Shown here one piece after another: positions 8,894 to 17,673 of a stretch of DNA of 64,000 bases (the first letter of the stretch is position 1; every line of letters begins with the position of its first letter). The notes beneath the pieces were generated by a model, which worked only from the letters and a program-made list of their open reading frames with translations, was not told the DNA's origin and searched no databases. A program made the position numbers and the translations under genes. Source of the DNA: Paenibacillus sp. YYML68 (GTDB lineage: Bacteria > Bacillota > Bacilli > Paenibacillales > NBRC-103111); NCBI RefSeq assembly GCF_027923405.1, contig NZ_BQYI01000001.1, forward strand, positions 4,132,501-4,196,500, read 5' to 3'.

Positions 8894-9328
8894 TTAAGCG
8901 CCTCCGTTCTTCTGTGCCTGAGCGATCAGCGCCTGCAGCACATCATCCATTTTGACCGTAAAGGTCTGGTTCATAAACATCACCTTCACATCTGGGTCTC
9001 CGGGCTTGCCCTCCAGCTTCACGTTCTTCGTCATCACAACGTAAGACCCGTCCGGGCGCTTCTCATATTTGGCTTCCTTGATCTCATTCTGCAGCTGCGC
9101 TGCCATCCTCGTCTTCACCTCAGCCGCTGCCTCGGCGCCGACAGTCGTGCCGAGCTCGATCAACTGATCCTTGTAGCTCGCTCCGTAGTACAACAGTCCG
9201 GCGAGCAGCGCCAGTACGATAACCCACTTCACAACGGTCTTCACGACCTTCACAACGATCCAGAGCGCCACCAGCACACCTGCGATCACATACCATCGAT
9301 CCGCAGCGAAGCTCATCAGTGTATCCAT
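8894..9328 (-). CDS. Conserved membrane protein of unknown function
   Basis: The 144-residue product has one or two hydrophobic helices (about residues 12-50, with basic VKVVKTVVKWV in the middle), followed by a polar domain of about 90 residues with alternating charges and a predicted beta-rich part (SYVVMTKNVKLEG, VKVMFMNQTFTVKMDD). I do not recognise the family. AGGAGGGACA lies 8 bases before the ATG. It precedes the transglutaminase-like membrane protein and probably works with it at the cell surface. Confidence 0.75.
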   Translation of the reverse strand: MDTLMSFAADRWYVIAGVLVALWIVVKVVKTVVKWVIVLALLAGLLYYGASYKDQLIELGTTVGAEAAAEVKTRMAAQLQNEIKEAKYEKRPDGSYVVMTKNVKLEGKPGDPDVKVMFMNQTFTVKMDDVLQALIAQAQKNGGA

Positions 9329-9624
9329 GCTATCTTGTCCCTCCTGCCTTCAGGCATCGTTGTTAATGCATCATACGCATCCGTGTAGTGAAAAAGACTG
9401 CCTGTCTATCATACAACACACCTTGACGTTTGATCATTACTTTTTTTTACATTCGCACGAGCTGCGACAGTTGTTCACATCGCAAGTAATTGACCCTATG
9501 AACAATTAACACCCTTCATCGTTGTACTAACTTCGGCCTGTCCGGCGTATGCGTATAAGGAACGGTCGTGCGGACAACCCGCCTGCTGCAGCGGCAATTA
9601 TCAATTAAGCAAAGGGGTGACCCA
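9329..9624. other. Intergenic region between divergent units
   Basis: This stretch of about 300 bases separates the minus-strand membrane protein from the plus-strand MFS gene. It contains a TTGACG at 9423 followed by an A/T-rich segment that could be part of a promoter, but no well-spaced -10 box was found. No gene is visible. Confidence 0.5.
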
Positions 9625-10815
9625 ATGAAAACGGCAGTATGGCTATACTTGTTCATGTTCGTCGCCATCTTCGATCTGCACGCGCAATATCCGATTCTGT
9701 CTCCGTTCGCGATATCACTCGGAGCCGCACCCTCGTTCATCGGGCTTATTCTTGGCGTCTATTCCATCACGCATCTGCCGGGCAATGTGCTTGCCGGCTA
9801 CGGTGTCGACCGATATGGCAGCAAAATATTTATACTGTTCAGCCTCATTACGGCCGGCGTGTTGCTGCTGCTGCAATCTCACGTCGACAGCCCTTGGCAG
9901 CTGCTCGCCATTCGCTCGGTCAGCGGCTTCGTACTCGCCTTCCTGTCGCCTGCCTGCCTGTCGATGCTGGCCAAGCTTGCACGAGACCGCGTGCAGCAGG
10001 GCAAGCTGATGAGCGGCAACGGCATGGTGCACACGCTCGCCTCTGTGCTGAGCCCAGCAGCTGGCGCCTATATGGTAGCGCAGTACGGCTTCGAGCTATC
10101 GTTCATTGTGCTCGGCTGGGGCTTGATTGCGACCGGACTGCTCGCGTGGATCTTCGTTAAGGAAGTGCCTGCAGCTCCTCCTGTTCCGGTCACCAGCGTG
10201 CCGCATGAAGGTATGACTGCTACGGACAAGAGCGGGCGGCTGAATGCCGCAGGCAAGCCAAGTATAGCGCAAGAGGAGCCGATGTCCTGGCTGTTCTTCG
10301 CCATACCGCTGGCGCTCTCCTGCTCGCAGGGTATTCTGTTCTTCGAGCTGCCGCTCATGAAGGAGACGCAGCGCTCGATCATGACGTCCGGCATCTTCTT
10401 CTCGCTCGTCAGCCTTGGCTCGCTTGTTACGCTCAGCATGCTGTTCCTGAACAAGGTGAATCCACTCTTACGCGTATCGTTCGGCACCTTGTGCCTGGCG
10501 CTAGTCTTCTTCGGCATGTCGATACGTTGGTCGTTACCGATGTCAGCCTCCTTGATCTTGATTGGAATGGCCAAGGGCATCATCTTCCCTGCGATCGCTT
10601 CGTTCCTTGCCGTTGTGACGAGCTCAAGCCGTTACGGACGCATCTTCTCCGTGCTGGCGATCTCTTATTCGCTCGGCGCCTTCATCGGCCCGATCGTCGC
10701 AGGACAGGTGCGAGAGCAGCTGTCCCCATACTTCATAGCGTTCCTGCTCCTCATGCTGGCGCTCGCCGTTATTCCGCTGAAGCGGGCCTTTACGCCTATA
10801 CAAGCTGCTGCGTAG
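9625..10815 (+). CDS. MFS transporter
   Basis: The 396-residue protein has about twelve hydrophobic helices with a central polar loop (about residues 180-225) rich in Pro, Thr and Ser. The motif-A-like segment GYGVDRYGSK follows helix 2, as in drug:H+ antiporters, and a second copy-like turn NKVNPLLRVS occurs in the C half. The ATG at 9625 is chosen because AAAGGGGTGA precedes it; 19 upstream residues are in frame but poorly supported. It is monocistronic. The substrate cannot be told; a multidrug or metabolite exporter is likely. Confidence 0.85.
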   Translation: MKTAVWLYLFMFVAIFDLHAQYPILSPFAISLGAAPSFIGLILGVYSITHLPGNVLAGYGVDRYGSKIFILFSLITAGVLLLLQSHVDSPWQLLAIRSVSGFVLAFLSPACLSMLAKLARDRVQQGKLMSGNGMVHTLASVLSPAAGAYMVAQYGFELSFIVLGWGLIATGLLAWIFVKEVPAAPPVPVTSVPHEGMTATDKSGRLNAAGKPSIAQEEPMSWLFFAIPLALSCSQGILFFELPLMKETQRSIMTSGIFFSLVSLGSLVTLSMLFLNKVNPLLRVSFGTLCLALVFFGMSIRWSLPMSASLILIGMAKGIIFPAIASFLAVVTSSSRYGRIFSVLAISYSLGAFIGPIVAGQVREQLSPYFIAFLLLMLALAVIPLKRAFTPIQAAA

Positions 10816-11197
10816 CTTAGACGAGACAGCCTGTTCTTTCATCTAGTACAGAGCACTGAGACCCAAGCGCACGCCTTCGTTATCGAGGGCTGCGCTTGCT
10901 TGGCGTTTCAGGAGGATGGTCCTGTTTTCGTAGGACATAAGTCCAAATATGGTATTTAATAGAAACTTTTGTGAGCTACCTTGCGTTAAAGGATACGGCA
11001 TTACCTTCGGGCTGCAATTGTAGTCACTGTATTTTTTCCATGGATGATGATGGAAGTACGGTCGTATTCTGGCTTCACAGTCCGAAGCATGTAAGGGACA
11101 ATCGTACAGAAAGGAGGTATATGCCGTGTGACACGTGCGAAAGAAGCGAGTCTCACGTTGATCGTCCAGTTCATACAAAGATAGGAGTGAGCTATTC
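10816..11197. other. Leader/intergenic region before the SLH gene, with weak hairpin and possible leader ORF
   Basis: Just after the MFS gene, CAAGCGCA and TGCGCTTG (within 10864-10898) can form a bulged stem without a clear T-tract, a poor terminator. Closer to the SLH gene, AAAGGAGG at 11110-11117 precedes ATG 11121; this opens a 26-codon frame (MPCDTCERSESH...) whose TGA at 11199-11201 overlaps the TTG start of the SLH gene. The Shine-Dalgarno-to-ATG spacing is only 3 bases, so the leader peptide is uncertain. Confidence 0.35.
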
Positions 11198-12784
11198 TTG
11201 AAACGCCCTGCTGTAAGTAAGATCGCACAATTGACCGCTATTATTCTCGTGATGTCGATGGTCGTACCTGTCATGGCGCTCGCCGCCGGCTTCAAGGATC
11301 TCGTATACAAAAACGGGACGGTCACCGGTACGGTGTATTCGAGTGTCTACAGCCCAGCTGTCACCCCGTCCGTCTATGTGTACGATGCAAGCGGCAAGCA
11401 GCTCGGTGTCACGACGGCTACATACAGCGTATACAGCAATGTGTACGAATATTTGTTCAGCCTGAACGGACTTGGCAGCCATTCATACATTCGAGTGCTC
11501 GGACCTACGGGTGAAGGCTTCAATGTCGCCGACTCCGTGTACAGCACAGTGTATCAATCGTACGATTCAGATGACAGCTCCGACAGCGGCTGCTGCTGGG
11601 GAGGCGGCGGAACGCCATCGAGCTCCGACACGATCAGCGTCGGCTCTGGAGGCAGCGTGAGCGCTGACCAGCTGAAGAGCTCATTTGAGAAGTACGACAT
11701 CGTCACTCTTGATATTAGCGACGATACGGTGCTCATCCCGGCGAGTGCGCTTGAGAGCTTCGTCACTAGCTCCTCCAAGGTGCTGCGCATTATGAATGAC
11801 AACGGCACATACAACATTCCACTGAAGTCGCTGAAGCTGAAGGAGCTTGGCGAGCAGCTCGACACCTCGATCAGCGAGCTGAAGCTGAAGGCTACGATTC
11901 GCCAAGCGACAGAGATGGAGGCAGAAGGCGTTGCGGACGCAGCCAAGCAGCTAGGAGCAGAGGTGCTCGTGAAGCCGGTTGACTTCGAGCTGGCAGCAGT
12001 TGGCAAGGAGGACAAGACAACGTCCGTAGACTTCGGCAACCATTACGTAAGCCGTGTCTTACCTCTTGCCGAGGAAGCAAACAAGGCTCAGACGACAGGC
12101 GTCCTGTACGACCCGTCGACGAAGAAGCTCAGCTTCGTGCCTACGCTGTTCTCCGGTAAGGAAGCGCTGCTGAAGCGTAACGGCAACAGCATGTATGCAA
12201 TCATCAAGCTGAACAAGAGCTTCTCTGACATCGGCGGACACTGGTCCGAGGCGACCATTAAGCTGCTCGCGAATAAGCTTGTCGTCGATGGCGTAACTGC
12301 TACAACGTTCGAGCCAGAGCGCAGCATTACGCGCGCAGAATTCGCCGCTCTCGTCGTACGCGCGCTTGGTCTTACGACATCATCCGGAAGCTCCAGCAGC
12401 TTCAAGGACGTAGCCGCTAGCGATTGGCATGCCGGCGTCGTCGCTGCTGCGGTGAAGGCGAAGCTCGTTGAAGGCTACGAGGACGGCACGTTCCGTCCGA
12501 ATGCAACGATCAAGCGCGAGGAGCTCGCAGCTATGGTCGTCCGTGCACTCGACTATGCCGGTGCCAAGCCGGACGTTACAGCTTCCCGCCAGGCAGCGTT
12601 ACTTGCCAAGTACAAGGATGCAAGCTCCATCGTCTGGGCGAAGCAAGAGCTTGCCACAGCGATTGAAGCGGGCGTTGTAGACGGTATGACAGACAGCACA
12701 CTGGGTGCACGCATGGATGCGACTCGTGCACAATCCGCTACAATGCTGCAGCGCTTGCTCGTGAAGGCATCGTTCATCAACTAG
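11198..12784 (+). CDS. S-layer homology (SLH) domain surface protein
   Basis: The 528-residue protein starts with a signal peptide (basic KRPAVSKIA, hydrophobic core, Ala-rich cleavage region near residue 32). A Ser/Tyr-rich beta-like N-terminal part follows, then SSSDTISVGSGGSVSADQLKS and a domain of unknown function. The last ~180 residues are three SLH repeats (FSDIGGHWSE..., FKDVAASDWH..., YKDASSIVWAK...), each with the TRAEFA or KREELA helix, which bind pyruvylated cell-wall polymer. The start is TTG at 11198, supported by AGGAGTGA 7 bases upstream; its TTG overlaps the stop of a possible leader ORF. A strong terminator follows. It is probably a non-covalently wall-bound surface protein. 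Confidence 0.9.
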   Translation: MKRPAVSKIAQLTAIILVMSMVVPVMALAAGFKDLVYKNGTVTGTVYSSVYSPAVTPSVYVYDASGKQLGVTTATYSVYSNVYEYLFSLNGLGSHSYIRVLGPTGEGFNVADSVYSTVYQSYDSDDSSDSGCCWGGGGTPSSSDTISVGSGGSVSADQLKSSFEKYDIVTLDISDDTVLIPASALESFVTSSSKVLRIMNDNGTYNIPLKSLKLKELGEQLDTSISELKLKATIRQATEMEAEGVADAAKQLGAEVLVKPVDFELAAVGKEDKTTSVDFGNHYVSRVLPLAEEANKAQTTGVLYDPSTKKLSFVPTLFSGKEALLKRNGNSMYAIIKLNKSFSDIGGHWSEATIKLLANKLVVDGVTATTFEPERSITRAEFAALVVRALGLTTSSGSSSSFKDVAASDWHAGVVAAAVKAKLVEGYEDGTFRPNATIKREELAAMVVRALDYAGAKPDVTASRQAALLAKYKDASSIVWAKQELATAIEAGVVDGMTDSTLGARMDATRAQSATMLQRLLVKASFIN

Positions 12785-12815
12785 GACTCATTCATAAGCA
12801 GTCAGCTTGAACCGA

Positions 12816-12862
12816 ATCCTCGCCTTATCCCGTCTTGCGGGAGTTAGGCGGGGATTTTTTTG
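12816..12862 (+). terminator. Rho-independent terminator after the SLH gene
   Basis: The arms ATCCTCGCC and GGCGGGGAT with an inner CCCG/CGGG stem are followed by TTTTTTT. The hairpin lies 32 bases after the stop codon. Confidence 0.92.
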
Positions 12863-12988
12863 TCATCCAACAACGCTGACTTCGACAATTTCCTGGGAAA
12901 TACGTGAAGACTCGGATTGGAACAGACACCATAACGGGTTATACTACATATAAAGCTCAACATATTGAACGGAATGCGGGGGATTGTG

Positions 12989-13339
12989 ATGTCGATTGCC
13001 ATCGTTGTCGAAGGAAAGAACGATAAGAGCCGGCTTAAGCGGCTACTCAAGGAGGACATCCTCATCGTGTGCACGTTCGGCACGTTGAATACGGACAAGC
13101 TGGAGCAGCTGAAGAAAACGATCGGCGATCGCGACGTCTACTTGTTCACTGATAATGATTCGTCAGGTAAAAAAATTCGCGGCGTGCTGCGGGATACGTT
13201 CCCAGACGCTGAACAGATCTATACGCGGCGGGGCTATGCGGGCGTGGAGGGTACGCCGGATGAATATCTGATCCAGCAGCTCGAAAAAGCCGGTCTCGAG
13301 GAGTTCATCTTGTACCCTCCTGCTGAGCCGGCTTTCTAA
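12989..13339 (+). CDS. Toprim-domain protein (YusF-like)
   Basis: The 116-residue protein consists essentially of a single Toprim fold. The conserved glutamate is in AIVVEGKNDKSRL (residues 3-15), and the DxD-like acidic motif is LFTDNDSSGKKIR near residue 55. This set is found in primases, topoisomerases and RNase M5. The length and lack of other domains match small stand-alone Toprim proteins such as B. subtilis YusF. ATG 12989 has GCGGGGGAT upstream. Its function is unknown; nucleic-acid cleavage or phosphotransfer would need Mg2+. It converges with the AEC transporter gene, leaving 6 bases between stops. Confidence 0.8.
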   Translation: MSIAIVVEGKNDKSRLKRLLKEDILIVCTFGTLNTDKLEQLKKTIGDRDVYLFTDNDSSGKKIRGVLRDTFPDAEQIYTRRGYAGVEGTPDEYLIQQLEKAGLEEFILYPPAEPAF

Positions 13340-13345
13340 TAACGA

Positions 13346-14272
13346 TTAACCTATGAATTGCATCAAATAAATGACAAGCGATACGGTGAATATACTAAAA
13401 ACAGTGGATGAGAACACAACCTGTGACGTGAACTCCGGCTCATTGTCATACTCGACGGCGAGCAGCACCGAGCTGAGCGAGGTCGGCACCGCACAGGACA
13501 ACACCAGCGCCTTCGCCATCAAGCCTTCGATCCCAAGCAGCAGCACAATACCGAAGCCGATTAGCGGTGCTACGCACAGCCTCAGCACGTTCGACAGCAG
13601 CACGTCGGAGAAATTGAGCTTCCACTTCATGCTGCCCAGCTGCACCCCAAGCGTAATGAGTGCAGTCGCGATGAAGGCATTCGATATATAATTGATCGGC
13701 GTGTAGATTGGCGCAGGAATCGGAATCTCGAAGCCGCGCATCAAGAAGGCAATCGGGATGACATAGATGACCGGCATCGATAAGATGGTGCGGACCGACT
13801 TCCTCCAATCGTTCGTCTTGGCCGAGTTGACCGCATAGATGCCGTATGTATTCGGAATCAAGCTCTGCATCATCATAATAATAATCTGAATCGACAGCGT
13901 GAACGGATCACCGACGAACACAAGCTGGTTCAGCGGAATCGCATAGTTAGCGCTGTTATAGAAAAGCACCGTATTACGCGCAGCTGGCACCATGCCGCCC
14001 TTGTAGCCGCGCACACGTATCACAATCTCCATCATGATGTACAACGCGGCAAAAAAGATAAAAAAGAACAGCAGCGTCTGCCCGATCAGCGACATCGACA
14101 GCTCAGATTCATACAGCATCTTGAACACGATAGCCGGTGCGAATAAATAAAAGTTCAGCTTCGACAGCGTCTTAATATCCAATTGAAACGCTCGGTACAA
14201 AAGAGCACCGAGCGCAATCATAATGGTCAGCGGAATGACGTTGTTTAACAGAATATGAGTAAATATGCCCAA
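13346..14272 (-). CDS. AEC (auxin efflux carrier) family transporter
   Basis: The 308-residue membrane protein has about ten hydrophobic helices with the family's inverted-repeat layout and segments such as NTVLFYNSANYAIPL and SCAVPTSLSSVLLAVEYD. Bacterial members export or import malate, malonate or other organic acids. It starts 24 bases after the SCO1-like gene on the same strand, so they may be co-transcribed, though no functional link is obvious. It shares a very tight convergent end with the Toprim gene. Confidence 0.85.
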   Translation of the reverse strand: MGIFTHILLNNVIPLTIMIALGALLYRAFQLDIKTLSKLNFYLFAPAIVFKMLYESELSMSLIGQTLLFFFIFFAALYIMMEIVIRVRGYKGGMVPAARNTVLFYNSANYAIPLNQLVFVGDPFTLSIQIIIMMMQSLIPNTYGIYAVNSAKTNDWRKSVRTILSMPVIYVIPIAFLMRGFEIPIPAPIYTPINYISNAFIATALITLGVQLGSMKWKLNFSDVLLSNVLRLCVAPLIGFGIVLLLGIEGLMAKALVLSCAVPTSLSSVLLAVEYDNEPEFTSQVVFSSTVFSIFTVSLVIYLMQFIG

Positions 14273-14296
14273 GGTATAAGCACCTCGATTCGCCGA

Positions 14297-14905
14297 TTAT
14301 TTTTCTTTGCTAATCCGAATTAAGTCGTTCGCAACCTTCTCGACGTCGAGATCCTCGTCATGCGCGCTGTAGTACGTACGCAGGTCTCCCTTGCCATCGA
14401 CTAGCAGGAACAGGTTGCTGTGCGTCCAGCTGTCGCCCTGCGGGTCCTTCGCAACAAGTACGCCGAACTTCTCGGCAAGCTCGATCGTCGCCTTCTCCTC
14501 TCCCCGGAGGAAGTACCAGGCGCTATAGTCTGGATTATAGCGATCCGCGAATTCCTTCAGCCGCTCCGGCGTATCCTTCGTCGGGTCGAATGTGATGGAC
14601 ATGAGAGCCGTCTTCGAGCCGAACGCCCCTTTGTCCTTCAGAACGTTCTGAATCTTCGACAGTGTGTACGTCGAAGGCGGACACACATCCGGACATGTCG
14701 AGAAGAAGAAGTATACGAGCTTCGCCTTCCCCGCTGTATCTGCGAGCGATACCTCCTTACCATCCAGATTGGTTAGAGTGAAGTCAGGCGCCTTCTTCAG
14801 CACCCCGATCTTCTCCTCTGGTCCCTTCATGAGCATGTAAGCGAATACCGCGATTAAGCCAACAAGCAATACGATGACAACTGTTTGGAACAGCCTGCTC
14901 GGCAT
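14297..14905 (-). CDS. SCO1/SenC family copper-binding thioredoxin-like protein
   Basis: The 202-residue protein is anchored by an N-terminal helix (about residues 8-26) and has a thioredoxin-like domain outside. The copper ligands are visible: CPDVC (CxxxC) in FFSTCPDVCPPSTY near residue 75 and the distant histidine in THSNLFLLV near 162. Family members (B. subtilis YpmQ/BsSco) deliver copper to the CuA site of cytochrome c oxidase. Its neighbour ctaB makes haem O for the same oxidase, so the two genes point to oxidase assembly, although oxidase subunit genes are not in this window. Confidence 0.9.
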   Translation of the reverse strand: MPSRLFQTVVIVLLVGLIAVFAYMLMKGPEEKIGVLKKAPDFTLTNLDGKEVSLADTAGKAKLVYFFFSTCPDVCPPSTYTLSKIQNVLKDKGAFGSKTALMSITFDPTKDTPERLKEFADRYNPDYSAWYFLRGEEKATIELAEKFGVLVAKDPQGDSWTHSNLFLLVDGKGDLRTYYSAHDEDLDVEKVANDLIRISKEK

Positions 14906-14950
14906 CTGTTACTCCTCCTTCGTTCAGTTCATGGTATCGTGCAAAAAGTG

Positions 14951-14989
14951 TAAAATAAAATCCCAAGCCACAGCTGCGGCATGGGATTA
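14951..14989 (-). terminator. Rho-independent terminator after ctaB
   Basis: The arms AATCCCA-GCC and GGC-TGGGATT form a hairpin followed on the minus strand by TTTTATTTTA, between ctaB and the SCO1-like gene. It may allow partial read-through into the latter. Confidence 0.85.
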
Positions 14990-15005
14990 AACAAACGGTC
15001 CATAA

Positions 15006-15974
15006 TCAGCTGGCCTGTACAGGCGTTGTGCTGATCACCATAATAATGAAGAGCAGCGTCAAATAATTAATGGACACAATGAACATCTTCTTCGCCCATT
15101 GATTCTCGTCCTCCGCATTGAAGCCCTTCAAGCTAAGGAACGTCCAATACAGACCGAGAATGACAGCTCCATAGAAATACAACTCGCCGACGTAGTCAAA
15201 TACGTACAGCAATAGCGATACCGGCACAAGCAGTACGATATATCGAATCATCGCCATCTTGGTCGGATAAGTGCCTCTGACTACCGGCAGCAGCGGGAAG
15301 CCCGCAGCGCGGTACTCCTCCATACGGCGAATGCCGAGCGCCCAGAAGTGCGGCGGCTGCCAGAGGAACAAGATCAAGTACAGAATGAGCGCACCCATAT
15401 CGAAGGTCTGCGTGACCGCACAGTAGCCGATCACCGGAGGCACTGCTCCGGAGAAGCTGCCTACGAATGTACTCCATATTGATGTACGCTTGAACCAAGC
15501 GGTATAAATCCATACGTATAAGAAGAGACCGATCAGACCAAGCAGCGCTGCGAGCGGACTGTTCACAAGAAACCAGAGAACAGCAAGTCCGGCAATCCCG
15601 AGCACGATGCCATAGCCAAGCACAATAGACGGCGACAGCTTACCGGTTACGAGTACGCGCTTCTTCTTGCTCTCCATCTTCGCATCCATGTCACGGTCCA
15701 AATAGTTATTTAATACCGTACCCGAGGCCATCACGAGGGCCGTACCGAGCAAGGTGAGCACGAGCTTCAGCCAATCTACCTGCCATGCGGAAGCTACCCA
15801 GAAGCCGCCGAACGCCGTAATGGAGTTAGAAAATATAATGCCTGGCTTAATAAGCTGAACGAAGTCCTTCCAGCTGACCGATGTGCTCTCTGTCGACTCG
15901 ACAGCCGCTGCCGCCTCTACGCCTACAGATGCATTCGATCCCATATCCAAGCCTGCATGTGCATGCTCCTTCAA
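15006..15974 (-). CDS. ctaB: Protohaem IX farnesyltransferase (haem O synthase)
   Basis: The 322-residue membrane enzyme converts haem B to haem O for terminal oxidases. The prenyltransferase motif NYLDRDMDAKM is near residue 90, the second conserved segment is YTAWFKRTSIWST near 165, and about nine membrane helices are present. The first ~35 residues are a soluble extension rich in Ala, Val and Ser. The start is TTG at 15974, with AAAGGAGG 8 bases upstream. A good sigma-A promoter lies at 16011-16039. An IS element has inserted about 40 bases upstream of that promoter. Confidence 0.95.
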   Translation of the reverse strand: MKEHAHAGLDMGSNASVGVEAAAAVESTESTSVSWKDFVQLIKPGIIFSNSITAFGGFWVASAWQVDWLKLVLTLLGTALVMASGTVLNNYLDRDMDAKMESKKKRVLVTGKLSPSIVLGYGIVLGIAGLAVLWFLVNSPLAALLGLIGLFLYVWIYTAWFKRTSIWSTFVGSFSGAVPPVIGYCAVTQTFDMGALILYLILFLWQPPHFWALGIRRMEEYRAAGFPLLPVVRGTYPTKMAMIRYIVLLVPVSLLLYVFDYVGELYFYGAVILGLYWTFLSLKGFNAEDENQWAKKMFIVSINYLTLLFIIMVISTTPVQAS

Positions 15975-16010
15975 TTTGTAAACCTCCTTTTGCCGCTCAA
16001 CTTGACTCTT

Positions 16011-16039
16011 ATCATATCAACACGCAGGCCATTTGACAA
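16011..16039 (-). promoter_or_regulatory. Sigma-A promoter for ctaB
   Basis: On the minus strand TTGTCA (16034-16039) and TATGAT (16011-16016) are separated by 17 bases, about 35 bases before the ctaB start codon. Confidence 0.7.
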
Positions 16040-16075
16040 TAACATCGACCGCTGTTCAAAATATTGTCGAATCCC

Positions 16076-16084
16076 TTCCATAAT
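16076..16084. repeat. Left target-site duplication of the IS4-family element
   Basis: TTCCATAAT directly abuts the left inverted repeat and is repeated exactly at 17558-17566. Confidence 0.9.
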
Positions 16085-17557
16085 CAGTAGCGTTGCATAA
16101 ATCATGACATCTAAAATGGTGGAATATTCAGAAATTAGTTTTCAAATTCCAAGGGCCAAAAACTTACGGGGTACCCCTGAAACAGGCAGTTGCTGTCCAT
16201 TTGTAATATTCATCCTTTTCAAGTTGATGATTGGTTTTTTTCGACTTAGGCGACTTACTGGTCTTTCTGTTTCTTCTGTCGCCCTCTCGAAGTTCGACTT
16301 GGTTTTCGCTCTACTGCTGCGACCATCCTCAGCCACGGTTGCCACATGAGTTCTTTCAAAGCCTCAATGAGTTCCGTTAACGTTCGACTCGTTCCCAGTT
16401 CTAGCTTCATAAGCAGCAGCAAGCAGTATGCAATTAAACAGATCCAAATCTGATTCATCACTGCGTTCTCGCTGTCACCGTAAAAACAGGTTAGCTTCAG
16501 GTTCTGCTTGACCCACCGGAAGAACATCTCGATCTGCCAGCGGCTACGATACAGGTCACCAAGCTCTTCTGCCGTCAGGTCGAACCGATTCGTAATGATA
16601 CGGACCTCATTACCGCGACCGTCTGTGGTGACGATCATACGAAGGGGTGCTGCATGCGCTTGTGAGCTTTGCCTAGCACGACTTTGACATCGCGGATGAT
16701 GTCTGAATCTGTGTTCACCGAAAGTTCTTCCACTTCTTCGACAACAGCATTGTCCTTTAATCGTGATACGAATCGAATGCCACGCTCGCAGTAACTGTCG
16801 TATTTGCCGTAGTCCAGATACCCGCGGTCCATCAGATACGTGACGTCCGACTCATCGATCAGGACGTCCATTTGGCTGCGGTCTGCGGGCCTTGCAGGCG
16901 TAACCACTGCCTTATCCGGATAAACATGGTCGGGGTCAGCAAATGCCACTCGCAGGTGCAGTTTCACGCCTGCTTTCGTTTTTCGGAAAGTCGCCCATTT
17001 ATACCGCTGTAGGCAAACGCTGATCGTAGAAGAGTCTATAATCTTGACCGTTCCGATGCGCCCTGATATCGGCCTAGCATCTCGATGCAACTGTGTAATG
17101 AGATTACAAAGGATGGCTTGAAGTACTTCTGGGTCCAGTTGATTATTTTTACGGGACAACTGGGATGCACTGATCGAAGCAATGCCGAGTTGCTTTTGAA
17201 ATTCCTCGTCGTGCTCCAGCTTTCGCATGATGGAACGAAGACCCTTTCGCTTCTCTAACTGTGCTTCGATGAAGATGTACAGAAAGACTAAGGTGTCGAG
17301 CTTTTTCACATAACGGTCGAGCGTAGTCGTGCTTTGCCAATTCGGGATGATGTTTGGATTTATTGGTGCAACCCATTTACCAAATGCAGAAAATAGTGTA
17401 TCCTTGTCCATGCGTATCTCCTAAGTTAGGGATTTGGACAGGGCTACCTGTTACCCTAATTTTAGGAGTTTTTTGTTACAGAGTACGACCTATTTATTAC
17501 AATAATAGCACAATTTGTCCAATCTGTTCGCGTGTTAGTTTTTATGCAACGCTACTG
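16085..17557 (-). mobile_element. IS4-family insertion sequence, complete ends
   Basis: The element is 1473 bp long. Its ends are perfect 17-bp inverted repeats beginning CAGTAGCGTTGCATAAA (16085-16101 and, reversed, 17541-17557). They are flanked by a 9-bp direct repeat, TTCCATAAT, showing a real transposition event. Inside is one transposase gene on the minus strand that is broken by a frameshift. The size, the 9-bp duplication and the YREK signature fit IS4-family elements. It separates the ctaB unit from the cwlJ region. Confidence 0.95.
16255..17411 (-). pseudogene. IS4-family transposase, frameshifted
   Basis: The N-terminal frame (17411-16635, 258 residues) carries the DDE aspartates in KIIDSSTIS and TYLMDRGYLDY. 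It ends at ...QHPFV and a TGA. A second frame (16638-16255, 127 residues), overlapping as ATGA, continues with MIVTTDGRGNEVRIIT and the YREK signature (Y-2-R-3-E-6-K in LYRSRWQIEMFFRWVK). Joining the frames by one base at the CCCC run restores HPLRMIVTT, the expected continuation. Loss of one C from a homopolymer is the simplest explanation. A programmed -1 shift is possible, but no typical slippery heptamer is present. As it stands the element is probably not self-mobile. Confidence 0.88.
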
Positions 17558-17566
17558 TTCCATAAT
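17558..17566. repeat. Right target-site duplication of the IS4-family element
   Basis: TTCCATAAT directly follows the right inverted repeat; identical to 16076-16084. Confidence 0.9.
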
Positions 17567-17589
17567 ATAAGAAAGCATTGGAGCATGCG

Positions 17590-17634
17590 AAACGAGCCCG
17601 AAGCGCCTGCCTTGTCAGGCAAGCACTTACGGGC
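17590..17634. terminator. Strong hairpin downstream of the 85-residue ORF
   Basis: GAGCCCG and CGGGCCC-side arms, with an inner CCTGCCT/AGGCAAG stem, form a long imperfect hairpin. It is placed to terminate the minus-strand gene at 17674-17931, but the T-tract after it is poor. Confidence 0.5.
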
Positions 17635-17673
17635 CCATCGGATTGCGTATCGTTAGGCAGCAGCTCTAACACG

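Noticed and set aside
10920-11190. c-di-GMP riboswitch in the SLH leader
   Set aside because: The conserved core of the GEMM consensus could not be found.
10843-11325. 160-codon minus-strand frame before the SLH gene
   Set aside because: No motif or ribosome-binding site, and it would overlap the SLH signal peptide region.
16600-16660. Programmed -1 frameshift in the transposase
   Set aside because: No A-rich or standard slippery heptamer; a lost C in a C-run explains the break more simply. Kept as a lesser possibility.
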